DNA from: Bremia lactucae
Lineage: Eukaryota; Oomycota; Peronosporomycetes; Peronosporales; Peronosporaceae
Assembly (NCBI RefSeq): GCF_004359215.1
Contig: NC_090611.1
Coordinates: 1,271,150-1,295,048, forward strand
DNA length: 23,899 bases
Reading direction: 5' to 3'
The notes below the pieces were generated by a model. The model did not search any database and had not been told where the DNA came from. It was given only the letters and a program-made list of their open reading frames with translations. Below, piece after piece: positions 7,061-16,465 of the stretch. Made by a program: the position numbers and the translations under genes. Positions within the stretch are counted from its first letter, which is position 1; each line of letters begins with the position of its first letter.

Positions 7061-8606
7061 ACGCGTACGAGGCTATGACCATGTGATGACCCTTCTTGTG
7101 GATTCGGGTGCATCCCAAAATTTTGTGAAACTCGCGGCTCTAAGAAAGAGGCCGCTTTGCCAGGATGGCAAGCGAGAGGGACGACCGTTCGTTTAGCGAG
7201 CGGAGCGCTTGGTTAAGTCTGAGGAGTTCAAGTTGAACTATCCTTCAGTTTAAGTGACTTCTAGAGAAATGTTCCAAGTGCTACGTATAGAGAGTCCATA
7301 TACCCCTGTTTCTCGTTGTCTACAATGGATGCAAGCATCCTAAACCAGGACAAGAAGAAACGATTCGCTGCTCAAAGCTGGACTGCCTTAAGAGACAGCC
7401 CGTTTCTTGAAATTCTGTGGAAACATCGTGATGTGTTTCCAGAAGTAGTGCCGAGCCGCCTTCCTTCCGATAGGAACATCGGGTACAAAATTGGTTTGGA
7501 ACCTGGCATGTGACCAGGCAATCGACGAAAGAAGTCGATTATATCGACGAGCTCTACGACAAGCGAACCAAGGCAGGACACGTGCGTAAGAGCAAGTCGC
7601 CTCATTGCAGCCCGACCTTCTGTGTGCGTAAAGCACAGGTAAATGGCGCGTGGTTCACGCTTACAATAAGCTGAACACGGCCACCATTCTGGCGAGAACG
7701 CCGATCCCGCGGAAAGACGTCTTGTTGAACTCATGGGAAAGTCAACTATCTTTTCGGCGTTGGATTTAAAAGATGGATACTATTAGGTACTCATGAGAGA
7801 GTCCGATGTAGCCAAAACGGCAGTAAGCACCCTAAGCGGTAGCTTTGGGGGTGGCTTGTGATGCCCTAAGGTTTAAAACGCACCGGCGACATTTAACTGA
7901 GTGGTGGCTCATGTGATGCGTCAGCACCACATGCCCCATTACTTTGACGATGTATTCGATCATAGAAGGGCAGATGATGGGTTGAGCAAAATAGAGTCAC
8001 ACAAGCGTCATTCGGACGCTGTGTTGAAGACTATGGGTGACGCTTGATTGTACGCTAACTTGCAAAAGTGCGTCATAGGGGTCCCCGAGATACCTGTACT
8101 GGGCTGTATCGTAGGTACATATGGTGTACGAGCAGACTTTAACAAGGTAAAGATTGTAAAGATTGTAAAGGAATGACCAATATCACGATAGGACTGCACC
8201 AATTCCTAGCTGTTCAATTGCTTACATAAGTACAGCAAGATTTATACAGAGCATACTAAGCCCTTGTCTGACCTGCTTAAGAGGATGCAGAATGCGTTTG
8301 GTCAAAATGACAAGTAGATGCCTTCACATCAGTGAAACAATCTCTCGTTGAGGCACCGGTGTTGGCATTGACAGACATGGATGAGCCTTTTACCGTCGTC
8401 TGCGATGCAAGCAATTTTTCAATCGTCAGCGCGCTCATGCTGAAGGATGACGACGGCGTTGACCGTGTCATCTCTTATCAGTCACGGCTTTTAAAAGCGG
8501 AACTGAATTACCCTGTGCATGACAACGACTTCTTTGAATAAAGTATGCTTTGTAAAGTTTCGCGTGCACCTATTGAGCATCGAACCATTTGTCATTTATA
8601 CGGATC
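7060..8606 (+). pseudogene. pol: Gypsy protease, reverse transcriptase and RNase H, relic C
   Basis: Plus-strand order: protease MTLLVDSGASQNFVKLAAL (7089), with the DSGAS catalytic motif intact; reverse transcriptase start FLEILWKHRDVFPEVVPSRLPSD (7400-7480); damaged middle; catalytic HYFDDVFDH near 7937-7960, intact YFDD; ADFNKVKIVK and HKYSKIYTEHTKPLSDLLKR. RNase H follows: VKQSLVEAPVLALTDMDEPFTVVCDASNFSIVSALM (8332-8450), ELNYPVHDNDFFE, then shifted FVKFRVHLLSIEPFVIYTDH ending at 8606. The next residues (family ASLRTA) are missing because element B's LTR starts there. Many stops and shifts; a 10-bp tandem repeat lies near 8151-8171. Confidence 0.85.
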
Positions 8607-8607
8607 A

Positions 8608-9159
8608 TATAACGGGGCACCTTTTCACTAGTACTATAGATCAGTACAAGTTTACCGTACACTGATAACAGTGTAGGTAGGGTGCCTCGAAACTTCACGT
8701 ACACGAGAGTACAAAGAAAGGTTTCTAGGTAGATGAGGGGATTTAGCTACCAAAGATAAATTAAGGATTAGCATTAGAGAAAAGTGAATATGTAATAACA
8801 CAATTAGTACCAATCGTAATTCAAAGGATAAAAATATGGAAAAGTAAAACTGTATTTGTAGAAAATAGTTTCCTACGTAGCGATCTTCTATCTACACTGA
8901 ACTTATTATATTATCTCTAAGTAAGTATGGCGCATCCTTGCGCACCGCACAATCGTGTATTGAAACGTTTGGCGGGGTTGATTTAAACTTAAATCAACTA
9001 ATCAATAGAGCTAATGTCTTATTGCATCAATGATATTAGATTTGGTATTTTTGGAACTATATAAGTCAAAATTAATAAAGATAATAATTTTGTACTTCTT
9101 TGCTTATTTATATTCCTCTTACAGGAAATAATATATATGTAACGGGACAACCCGTTACA
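8608..9159 (-). mobile_element. 3' LTR of element B
   Basis: Plus-strand ends TATAACGGGGCACC (first G of TG mutated to A) and CCCGTTACA at 9159; about 552 bp. The 8608-8820 part aligns with the 5' LTR at 20686-20890, including GGTAGGGTGCCTCGAAACTTC. A polypurine tract lies immediately beyond 9159, fixing it as the 3' LTR of a minus-strand element. Confidence 0.85.
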
Positions 9160-9160
9160 T

Positions 9161-9170
9161 CACCCCCCCC
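9161..9170 (-). other. Polypurine tract of element B
   Basis: Minus strand GGGGGGGGTG directly before the LTR start TGTAACGGG. This is the site that primes plus-strand cDNA synthesis. Element D (13477-13485) and element E (23010-23020) have matching tracts. Confidence 0.75.
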
Positions 9171-9249
9171 ATAACCAACAGTCACTATAGTGATTGATGT
9201 AGGGCGACAGGAAAGATTATTAAGTCTTTCCCTGTTATTAGTATAATTG

Positions 9250-9390
9250 GTTTTAATCAAAATTCCGATTTTATTCTTGCATTACGATCTTATTCAAAAT
9301 TCCGCCTTTATTTGCATTGGAATTTTAATCAAATACCAATTTTATTTGCATTATGTTTTTAATCAAAATACCAATTTTATTTGCATTCTT
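9250..9390. repeat. Four imperfect ~35-bp tandem repeats in element B 3' region
   Basis: The unit resembles TTTTAATCAAAATACCAATT followed by TTATTTGCATT. Its CAA anchor recurs at 9258, 9295, 9330 and 9364 (periods 37, 35, 34). It lies between the polypurine tract and the antisense frame. D and E show no such block. Confidence 0.8.
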
Positions 9391-9409
9391 GATTTTGACC
9401 AGAATCAAG

Positions 9410-9804
9410 ATGGCGACAAACAAGTCTGTGCGCGTGGGCCGCGAGGCCGCTAAGCTGCAGCTGCATGGATCAGTGTAACTGTCAGTAAGGCAAATGTTTC
9501 AGTAGACGCTGATGCGTCTACTGCGGGGGATATGTCACCTCCTACTTCCATTGGAGGTGACTGGGGTGTGTCATCGGTTGATGACATCCCAGGTGACGGG
9601 GACGAGTCACCTGCTACACCAATTGTAGGTGACTGGTCCAAGTCACCTGCACCGCCCGACTCAGTCGCGACTGAGAAGGCCGCCGGATCACCCGGGGCGA
9701 GTCCGTATGCTCACGAGAAACTGCGTCTCGTCGTACTGCAAGACGAGCTTTGGAACGTCCAACATCAGTTGGGAGCGAGGCTCCGAACTATCATGCGAGG
9801 GTAA
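9410..9804 (+). pseudogene. Antisense accessory frame of element B
   Basis: Plus strand, opposite to gag-pol. It begins at ATG 9410 (MATNKSVRVGREAAKLQL), shifts frame near 9470 and continues VTVSKANVSVDADASTAGDMSPPTS... to a stop at 9802-9804. The middle is acidic and Ser/Pro-rich with a repeated GDW/SP pattern (IGGDWGVSS, IVGDWSKSP). The last part lies opposite the chromodomain. The DNA holds strong inverted repeats: 9501-9522, 9534-9561, 9569-9586, 9660-9675. A frame in the same place exists in D and E. It could be a by-product of the inverted repeats; function unknown. Confidence 0.4.
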
Positions 9805-9935
9805 ATAACCTCACGAACGAATGAATCAACTCGCTCGAACCCCCTTTGCCTCAAGATGGTTCAATAAGCTTTCAACAAGGAAGCGCTTCTCTTTACCTGA
9901 ATCCATCAATGAATGTGGAGGGGGAGGAAAGATCG
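9715..9935 (-). pseudogene. pol: Chromodomain of element B
   Basis: The minus strand reads FPPPPHSLMDSGKEKRFLVESLLNHLEAKGVRAS, a stop, then after small changes GYLPSHDSSEPRSQLMLDVPKLVLQYDET. This is the chromodomain fold: KRFLVESLLNH strand, the LVRWRGY stretch damaged, the WEP aromatic lost as SEP, and a C-terminal helix. It is the last domain of the polyprotein. The long plus frame over this region (9846-10490) is treated as a shadow. Confidence 0.75.
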
Positions 9936-10059
9936 GGTTCGCCTCGTTTGACAAGCCCGCTTCAACATCGTGATTTGGATCACATCCCTTATTATTTAAG
10001 GAAGAATCTTGATCACGAGCGATACCGTCGTCGCGCGTTAGCGGTGACGGTCGATAATG

Positions 10060-10640
10060 TTACTCGTGACCAGTTGAAAAGTTGTGCGCAGATTGCAACT
10101 GAACAACTGGAGAACGAAAGGACCCATCAGTCCCTTCAAAACGAGCTTTTGACAGCTCCGCAGAAGATTTCTTCCTTGGAGGAACGATTGGATCGTCTGG
10201 TTCAAGAAAATCAGAATCTGTTCCGAGACAACAAGTCTTTGGCTCGGAATTATTTGGCTTTGGCTGATGCCCTTGACCGTGGTGTAATCCAGAATCAGAA
10301 GAAGCCTCGTACTGATGGTACGGCTGGAAACATGCAACATAAAACGTGGGATGCGTACGCATACTACGAGGCAATCCGATCGTGTATGCATTGCCTTGGC
10401 GATATAATACACAAAACGGGCCGATGTACCTGGGCAGTGATCTATTACTGCCTACATTCGTCACTACGTGCTTTGGTAAATTTATCGTAGACGGTAGGAC
10501 TAGGTCATTCATTTTCAATGAAAAGTATGCTTGCTCTTCCATTTTTGTTAGAGTTCCGCTTCTGTCGGTCCACCGCATCAGCGATGGAATCCTGTACGAA
10601 ACGGACCACTGTTTGCTAGCCAGCAGGAAATAACCAGCTG
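10060..10640 (-). pseudogene. pol: Integrase C-terminal domain and tail of element B
   Basis: FSLKMNDLVLPSTINLPKHVVTNVGSNRSLPRYIGPFCVLYRQGNAYTIGLPRSMRTHPTFYVACFQPYHQYEAS is the GPF/Y-type C-terminal module of chromoviral integrase, about 10320-10550. It is followed by a Ser/Pro-rich tail to 10060. Upstream, in another frame, QTVVRFVQDSIADAVDRQKRNSNKNGRAS belongs to the same region, so a shift lies near 10520. The minus frame here stays open for about 250 codons because the upstream part is read out of phase. Confidence 0.85.
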
Positions 10641-11050
10641 ACTCGTTTTTTTGTATTGGGTGCGACCGGCTCGAACTACGGAGAACTAATCTTTTCATTA
10701 TTAAGAGTAGTATCATTCTCATTGATAGTGTTGTTTTCAATGCTGAGTCTTTCAGCATCGTTGTCCAAGTCAGTGATAGCAGTATTGTCATTACTAAGTT
10801 TGTCCACTTCAATGTTAGTTACTCACCATTGGTATCTTTCGCATTGACCTTAGGGCTAATGCGTGATGAGCAAGAGCTAAAAGGTTCTTTGCTAGAGCAT
10901 ATCCCTCCCCAAAACTTTTTATTAATTCTTACAGGTGTCCTGAACTGAATTTCAGGCAACAAGTTTCTTGAGAACATTCGGCAGTATTTTTGCAGTCCTT
11001 TTGAGCTACTGAAGCAGGGAATGCCTGCATAAAGGTTTCTCAATATGAAT
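10640..11050 (-). pseudogene. pol: Acidic spacer within integrase of element B
   Basis: Minus reading gives VDKLSNDNTAITDLDNDAERLSIENNTINENDTTLNNEKISSP, stop, FEPVAPNTKKRVSWLF. An Asn/Asp/Glu-rich spacer sits here between the catalytic core and the C-terminal module in these elements. 10819-11050 is poorly conserved. Confidence 0.5.
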
Positions 11051-11870
11051 TCTAGTTATCAACGACTGTATGAGTGACAGGCAATAGGTCGTAGTAAAAA
11101 ATGACTTTGCATAAAACAATGCGATAATCTGCGTCACAGCCGCTAGATGACGGATAAATTGACAATGGCAATACCACACTTGCGAAGAAGTGCATCTCGT
11201 GCTTTGAAGCATCAAATGCTCTCACCGATATTCGGACGCGCGCAAAGAGCGAGACAGATAAGAATTTTAAATAAGAGTTACTCTCAAACAGGGTAGATAT
11301 ATGTGGGTGACGTAAGCCATTCACGAAAAAACGGTGTATGCTTTGTAGAAGATGCACTGAATTGTTGATGGCAAATTCTACCATCGGCAAAACTCGCTCC
11401 AACTTGTAAAAGAGTGGACGTATCCGCGAAGCACCTCTTCGAAGATATGATTTGCACGTTCTGTCTGACCATCGTTTTCAAGATGGCCAGAAGTTGACAT
11501 TTTCAATTGTGTCTCAAGTGATTTGAACACCGAGTGCCAGAACTCTGCCTTAAATCTAGGGTCTCGATCTGAGAGCAGTTCACGGGGTAACCCATGAAGT
11601 CGAAATATCATGTCAACGAAGATACGAGCACAGCCTTTGGCTATGGTCGAATCCGGTACTGCAGCAAGATGTACTATCTAGCTAAAACGATCAACAAAAA
11701 CAAGAATACCAGTATTCTTGTGGGTGACTTCGGGGAATCCGGAGACGAAGCCCTTAGATACGGACTGCCAACACTCTGCCGGAACAGGCAGAGTGCTGGC
11801 AGGTTGTAACGGATCACAAGATGAGGCACTGGGCTTTACCCGTTGACAAACTTCGCAAGCACGTATGTAC
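11050..11870 (-). pseudogene. pol: Integrase catalytic core of element B
   Basis: In pieces: STLPVPAECWQSVSKGF (first Asp position degraded), VFVDRFS, SVDMIFRLHGLPRELLSDRDPRFKAEFWHSVF...LENDGQTERAN. The second Asp and the Glu have 35 residues between them. It continues VLPMVEFAINNSVHL and FVNGLRHPHISTLFE. At least two shifts separate the pieces (near 11390 and 11600). Hairpins with 9-bp arms at about 11700-11720 and 11773-11796 lie in this stretch. Confidence 0.85.
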
Positions 11871-12341
11871 TTGCGGCGACAGTTGAAGCGCTACCTATCG
11901 TGAGATTAGTCTTCTCACGTCCACGATCACCATTTATTGGTGCATTGTGGTACTCATACGCGATGCTTAATCGCAAATCCTTATGGGTAGGGATGACGAC
12001 ACTATTATGGGTAGGGATGACGACACGAGTATGTCGCCAGCAATGGCTGTATAATACAATAAAACATTGCATATTGTATATCTATCTGTTGAGTATCGAT
12101 TCAAATTTGACAATCCTTTTAAGGACTGTTGGGATGGATTTGTAAGGTAATCCATCAACCCATTAAAAGCCTTATCTTTTTGACAATCTCTTTTAATATC
12201 GTTAAGCGATGTTGAAGATGGACTACTTATTGTTGCGACAGTGGCCTTTTGCTCACTGTTGATTTTCGCAGCTGTTTCAAAATCGGGCCGGCGAGAAAGG
12301 GCATCAGCGACGACGTTAAGCCGTCCTGGTTTATACCCCAC
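11870..12341 (-). pseudogene. pol: RNase H tail, spacer and HHCC finger of element B
   Basis: The frame starts at the end of RNase H, YKPGRLNVVADALSRRPDFETAAKINSEQ. A spacer follows (LMDYLTNPSQQSLKGLSNLNRYSTDRYT), then EYHNAPINGDRGREKTNLT, the first part of the zinc finger. The second His of GGHRGREKT is Asp here, so the finger is broken. A 22-bp unit occurs twice at 11981-12002 and 12005-12026 (period 24), giving two in-frame copies of VSSSLPI. Confidence 0.8.
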
Positions 12342-12720
12342 GGAGAAGTCGTCCTTTGCGCCGCGAAGTAAGACAACGATCTCGCCAATCTTTGCGAGAG
12401 GTGTGGACTGTTTACGGCAGTGCGTAAAGACGCATGGTCCGTATTTAAACTATGCACGGTCTATCTATCAAGAAATAGACCCTAAGCTAAGCCAGTGCAT
12501 ATTTCATGGCAAGGAGTTCCTTGTCATGCACTGAAGAATTGCGTTCAGTTGGTTGAAGCTGAAGCGACTGATAGCAGACGACGCGCTCTGCGACGTCTAT
12601 GTCATATTGCTATAACGAGCAGCCGATTGCAAAATCGCCGACGTCACAAACCAAATTTAAAGGTCATGCTTGGTCATCAATCGCCAGGATTGGCGATTGC
12701 ATCAAGTTTTTCTTAATGCT
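12227..12720 (-). pseudogene. pol: RNase H of element B
   Basis: Removes the RNA strand during reverse transcription. Fragments in order: FKFVCDVGDFAIGCSL (12600-12660, catalytic Asp region), SVHDKELLAMKYALA (12490-12540), TDHASLRTAVNSPHLSQRLARSLSYFAA (12350-12440). Shifts and stops lie between. The coding DNA holds strong inverted repeats at about 12506-12529 and 12679-12700. Confidence 0.85.
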
Positions 12721-12993
12721 CTCGAAGGAACGCTGACAATCAGCGTTCCATGACCACATCGCATTATTCTTCAACGAAGAAGAAAGATGTACTGTCATTT
12801 CGGCATAATTGCGTGAGTACTTGTGCAGGTACACAGCTAAACCGAAGAATTTTCATAGTCCGTTCACATCGACTGACGCAGGTCAATCGGTGATCGCCTT
12901 GATCGCTTCTGGATCTGGGCGTACACCGTGTTTATCCACGATGCACCCAAGAAGTGGCATTTCGCTTGCAGCGAATATACACTTCTTGAGATT
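12720..12993 (-). pseudogene. pol: Reverse transcriptase of element B, C-terminal piece
   Basis: KKCIFAASEMPLLGCIVDKHGVRPDPEAIKAITD, then shifted HYAEMT-like remnants, is the thumb/connection part of Gypsy reverse transcriptase. It stops abruptly at 12993 where element D begins. Its direct upstream partner, KLYENL, ends at 17448 on the other side of D, so the two join as KLYENL-KKCIFAASE. A 9-bp-arm hairpin lies at 12729-12749. Confidence 0.88.
12989..12993. repeat. Target-site duplication of element D, left copy
   Basis: AGATT, repeated exactly at 17443-17447 on the far side of D. Confidence 0.9.
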
Positions 12994-13476
12994 TGAAGCG
13001 GAGCTACCTCGCTCCTAAAGTCAGGTGAAGACTTTTAGACTCAGAGAGTCACTTAGTTCTATTATACTAATAGGTTTTACCACTCAGGGAGTCGTACAAG
13101 CTTTTAAAGCTTGATAAATCCTAGTTCAAGGGATTCAGGGGGTTGTAGAACCAAGTGGCAACTAGTGCCCAAGAGGGTATACCTTAGAAAGGCTTCTATC
13201 TCTTACAGATCGATGCGCAAGCCTTAGGAAGGCACTTAACGCTTTAAGATCAAAAGGGGAACTGACTTTATTTATTTTTTTAAATCTAAAAACCTTACCC
13301 TAGCTAATTAAAAATAGATTTTGGCCGCCAGATTTATATCTGGCGGTAACAACAAATGTACCCATAATAAATGGGATTTAAGTAAATAATATTTTAAAAT
13401 TAGATAAATGGGTATTTTACCCATAAAGTAAATGTACCACAACAACGGTTCTCCAACCGATGTGTGCCCCATTACA
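12994..13476 (-). mobile_element. 3' LTR of element D
   Basis: Ends TGAAGCGG and CCCATTACA on plus; 483 bp. Aligns over its whole length with 16958-17442. A hairpin with 9-bp arms CCGCCAGAT/ATCTGGCGG and loop TTAT lies at 13325-13346 and is unchanged in the other LTR, although nearby sequence differs. Confidence 0.93.
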
Positions 13477-13485
13477 CTCTCCCCC
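13477..13485 (-). other. Polypurine tract of element D
   Basis: Minus strand GGGGGAGAG directly before the LTR start TGTAATGGGG. Confidence 0.75.
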
Positions 13486-13587
13486 ATCAGGCTGTTGACA
13501 CCAAGTGACAACATTCGCTTCATTTCCTCTTTGAGGTTGGAACCTAAACAGCTAACCGTTTGGTTGCGTTTTTCATTCCTTTGTCTT

Positions 13588-14184
13588 ATGTCAATCAAGC
13601 GTGAGTCACAGACTCTTAGTACCTTCCTCGACGATGAGAGAATGGTGAACTTTGAAAGTCACTCTCCATCAGAGGAGGAAGAAAAAGAGCGGCGTTCGCT
13701 CACGCCTTCTCCTCCGGATGAACGTCGGCGGGCTCCGAATCCATTCCCAGAACGTGGTGCCGCTGATGTCTTAACTGCAGTGAGCAGGAAACGGGACCCT
13801 GAGTCCAACATCATCACGAATCCGCTCGGTGAAGAGCAAAAGCGTATAATACTCATAGAGGAAAGCGCTCGTCGTCGGGCTGCCGATATAGCGAAAGCTA
13901 AAGCTCATAGTGAATATAGATTCACTCCGCTTAGTGCGGACGAGCGTCTCAAAGAAATAGCGGGTCACAGGTTGAGCACCTGGATCTCCGAAGACCCGGC
14001 GAGGACGCTGGACGAGATCGCTGCCCGCGACGCTCTTCATGAGCAATACCTTTCGCCAAAGGTAATGACGCAAAGTCAGTATCTGACGCGTTTGCGTGAT
14101 CAAGCCCGTGGGGCTTCGGTGACCTCCATGAGGGAAATTTTGTTTCCAAACGAAACAAGGAGTGAAGACGAAGTTTCGTTTTGA
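13588..14184 (+). CDS. Antisense accessory ORF of element D
   Basis: Plus strand, opposite to gag-pol, between the polypurine tract and the chromodomain. The longest open frame begins inside the LTR at 13432; ATG 13588 is preferred because it is the first after the LTR edge. About 198 codons: an acidic, Ser/Pro-rich N-terminus (DDERMVNFESHSPSEEEEKERR, SPPDERRRAPNPF), then a charged helical middle (EEQKRIILIEESARRRAADIAKAKAH, PLSADERLKEIAGHRLSTW) and DQARGASVTSMREILFPNE. Two matches to the oomycete initiator form YCAYTYY stand upstream, at 13520 and 13573. This 7-mer is expected by chance about once per kb. No domain recognised. Confidence 0.55.
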   Translation: MSIKRESQTLSTFLDDERMVNFESHSPSEEEEKERRSLTPSPPDERRRAPNPFPERGAADVLTAVSRKRDPESNIITNPLGEEQKRIILIEESARRRAADIAKAKAHSEYRFTPLSADERLKEIAGHRLSTWISEDPARTLDEIAARDALHEQYLSPKVMTQSQYLTRLRDQARGASVTSMREILFPNETRSEDEVSF

Positions 14185-14486
14185 GAACTGGGTCCACCAG
14201 CCCGCCGAATTCGTAATTTTTGGAATATCCGAGAGTCTGCGGATAGGGGTGATGTTCGTTTGGAACGGAAGCTCGCTTCGATTTCGATGAGCTTAAGGGC
14301 AAAGGCCAGTTACGTTCGGCATTTATGTCACAAAATGAAGAAAGGCCTAGCCGATATCTCAGTGCATTGGTTGACCGTACAGCCATGGATCGAAGCCGCA
14401 CTGAGGCTATAGATCCACCTAATCCCACGTTTAGTGGTGGGAAGCGTCGTATGACGCGAGTTGACCCTAAGGTTGGCGCTCAATAA
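14185..14486 (+). pseudogene. Likely continuation of the antisense ORF of element D
   Basis: After the stop at 14182-14184 plus frames continue: RIRNFWNIRESADRGDVRLERKLASI, then after a shift near 14280 DELKGKGQLRSAFMSQNEERPSRYLSALVDRTAMDRSRTEAIDPPNPTF, ending RVDPKVGAQ at a TAA near 14486. Composition matches the preceding frame, so the original product was probably about 300 residues. The minus strand here has no recognisable pol protein. Confidence 0.4.
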
Positions 14487-14489
14487 CGT

Positions 14490-14850
14490 CAACGGCGTAC
14501 GGGCAATCTTGCCGAAGAGGTACCTCGAATTCCCAAGAGTTTTCAGAAGAGGGGTACCCTAGCCACTTCTCCAGATACTGGTATTGACCTTACGACGGCG
14601 TCGCTTTTAAGAGTTTCTCCACATGAAACTGAAGGTTTCCCCGCGCATCGAGCAGCGCGGGAGGGGCCCGAAATCTGGGTGGAAGAATTTGATGCTCTAA
14701 AGCACGAGGTGCAACTTCTTCGTGAGGTCTTTTCTCGGGTTGAAAGCTCCTTTGAGGCGGTTCAGAACCGTCTTTCGCTGCTAGAGCGTCAAGAACCTCG
14801 TTTAGAGGGCCAGCTGGACATCCTGGTGAGGATGCAACAATCTGCGGCAC
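14490..14850 (-). pseudogene. pol: Chromodomain of element D
   Basis: The minus frame reads EVAPRALEHQILPPRFRAPPALLDARGNLQFHVEKLLKATPS, a stop at about 14590, then GQYQYLEKWLGYPSSENSWEFEVPLRQDCPYAVDVIE. This is a clear chromodomain: FHVEKLL strand, YLEKWLGY, NSWE aromatic and C-terminal helix. It would guide integration to marked chromatin. One stop divides it. Confidence 0.85.
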
Positions 14851-16211
14851 GACCGCCTGTCTCGGCGCAGCGCCTTCAAGTCCACGTGGGAAGGGTCCCG
14901 ATATAGCTTAAGCAAGCCAACGTAAAACACTGGGTGTTTACGCAGCTTGCTGGGAAGGTTTAGCGTATAAGCTAGGCCCTTCTTGGCCACGACTGTAAAT
15001 GATCCAATAAAGCGCGGGCGCAATTTGGTCTGGAAGACCGCGGAAACCAAGTTGGTAGGTAGATTTTTAGCGTTTAGTAAAACTCGGTCTCCGACTATAT
15101 AATAATTAATACAGCTTCTGCCTTTGGCACCTGCTTGTTCTTTTTGTTTGTCTTGGTTATCAGCCATCCTATCCCTTACATGTCTTAAGACACTAAATCG
15201 CGTCGCGAAAAACTCGCTTACTTGTTTCCGAACGGTGACAGGGCTGATATCAGCAAGCCTATCGACTAATTCTCCCCCACCAAGCCCTGAACCACGTAGT
15301 GGTATCTTTAATGGAACTCGTGGGTGGGTAAGATCGTTTACATAGAACGGCGTATAGCCTGTAGAGGCATGTACAGCGTTATTTAACGCAAACTCCACCA
15401 CCGCTCCAGCGTTTTGGTGTCTGAGCACACACGCTGCGTAAAACGTCTTCAATGACGCGATTGACACTTTCAGTTTGACCATCGATCTGCGGATGGTCCA
15501 CAGTGAACATATCCAATCTGGTGCCAAGGACTCGGAAACTTGATTTCCAGAATCTACCCGTGAAACGGGGGTCCCGATCAGAGACAATTGCCACTGGCAA
15601 ACCGTGTTGTCGAAACACATGATCGATAAACAGCGTAGCTGTACCTTCTCCATCAATGGAATCTGGCACGGCCGCTAAGTGAGCCATTTTGCTCAATCGG
15701 TCAACAAAGACCACTATGCCGGAGTTACCGGCTGAATCCTTCGGTAGACCGAAGACGAAATCCATACTAATGGACTCCCAGCAACCTATGGGGACGGGAA
15801 GGCTCGCCAATAGCGCAGCAGCATGCGCCGAGAGTTTAACCCGTTGGCAAGTTTCGCATGTGCAAACATATGTGCTGACCCATTTATAAAGTTTAGGCCA
15901 CCAAAAACTCTGGCTTATAGAGCCGTAGGTCTTTTCTCTACCGAGATGACCACCAAGGACAGTAACGTTTGCCTCATAGAGGATCCGGTACTTCAAATCC
16001 TCATCATGAGGAACAACGACACACGCGGATGGTCCGTGATGTCTGTGCAATAAAGCAACAGGTTGTTATCGATAGGAAATCGATGTAACCTTGCACGCAA
16101 AGGTGCCGGTAATAAAATACCTGAATCCGAGTTCTTTAAAGCTCGTAGCAGAGCTACACACTGTTCATCCTTGGCGTAAGCCGAACGTATTAATTCAGGA
16201 ATAGGCGACAA
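14850..16211 (-). pseudogene. pol: Integrase of element D, nearly full length
   Basis: Spacer SPIPELIRSAYAKDEQCVALLRAL, then the finger ANVTVLGGHLGREKTYGSISQSFWWPKLYKWVSTYVCTCETCQRVK: the first His is lost, while the second His and CETC remain. The core is WESISMDFVFGLPKD...VFVDRLSKMAHLA...AIVSDRDPRFTGRFWKSS...IDGQTESVN, with all three acidic residues and D-35-E spacing. A shift near 15410 moves to VVEFALNNAVHASTGYTPFYVNDLTHPRVPL, then VGDRVLLNAKNLPTN...LRPRFIGSFTVVAKKGLAYTLNLPSKLRKHPVFYVGLLKLY, the C-terminal GPF-like module. It is the best preserved Gypsy integrase in the window; one shift and a broken finger would still inactivate it. Confidence 0.92.
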
Positions 16212-16465
16212 GATAGTCGTTTAATGAGAAAGCTCATAATCCGGCCTGCGTGATAACGCATCGGCCAAAGCATTCTGCTTGCCGGGCTTTTACTTCACCT
16301 CGAAGTTGTATTCCACGAATCAGGATAGCCATCGGGCCATTCTCTGTGAGAGATGGGGCGACTTAGTCGCCATGTGTGATGACGTATGATCTGTATATAT
16401 CACAAAAGGCTTAGAGCCGAGCAGATGAACTCTGAATTGGACGAGAGCATACTTCATGGCGAAAA
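16211..16465 (-). pseudogene. pol: C-terminal part of RNase H, element D
   Basis: FAMKYALVQFRVHLLGSKPFVIYTDHTSS, then KSPHLSQRMARWLS, FVEYNFEVK, KPGKQNALADALSRRPDYELSH on minus, with two or three stops. This is the family's RNase H end. It begins abruptly at about 16465, fused to gag sequence. Confidence 0.85.

Noticed and set aside
8640..9160. LTR of the plus-strand relic C
   Set aside because: The polypurine tract and alignment to B's 5' LTR place it as the 3' LTR of minus-strand element B.
9846..10490. 214-codon plus-strand frame with a coiled-coil-like stretch
   Set aside because: It lies opposite clear integrase C-terminal and chromodomain coding on minus. I treat it as a shadow, though its position next to the antisense frame of B leaves some doubt.
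10819..11043. 74-codon minus frame (MRNLYAGIPCF...)
   Set aside because: No match to integrase or any family I know; it probably lies out of phase in the decayed spacer.
13771..14428. Minus frames of 110 and 159 codons opposite the antisense ORF of D
   Set aside because: Low-complexity, basic and Ser-rich with no pol motif; the plus strand is the better coding candidate.
14679..14906. 75-codon plus frame with coiled-coil look (EEFDALKHEVQLLREVF)
   Set aside because: Antisense to the chromodomain lead-in and integrase tail of D; no sign that it is translated.
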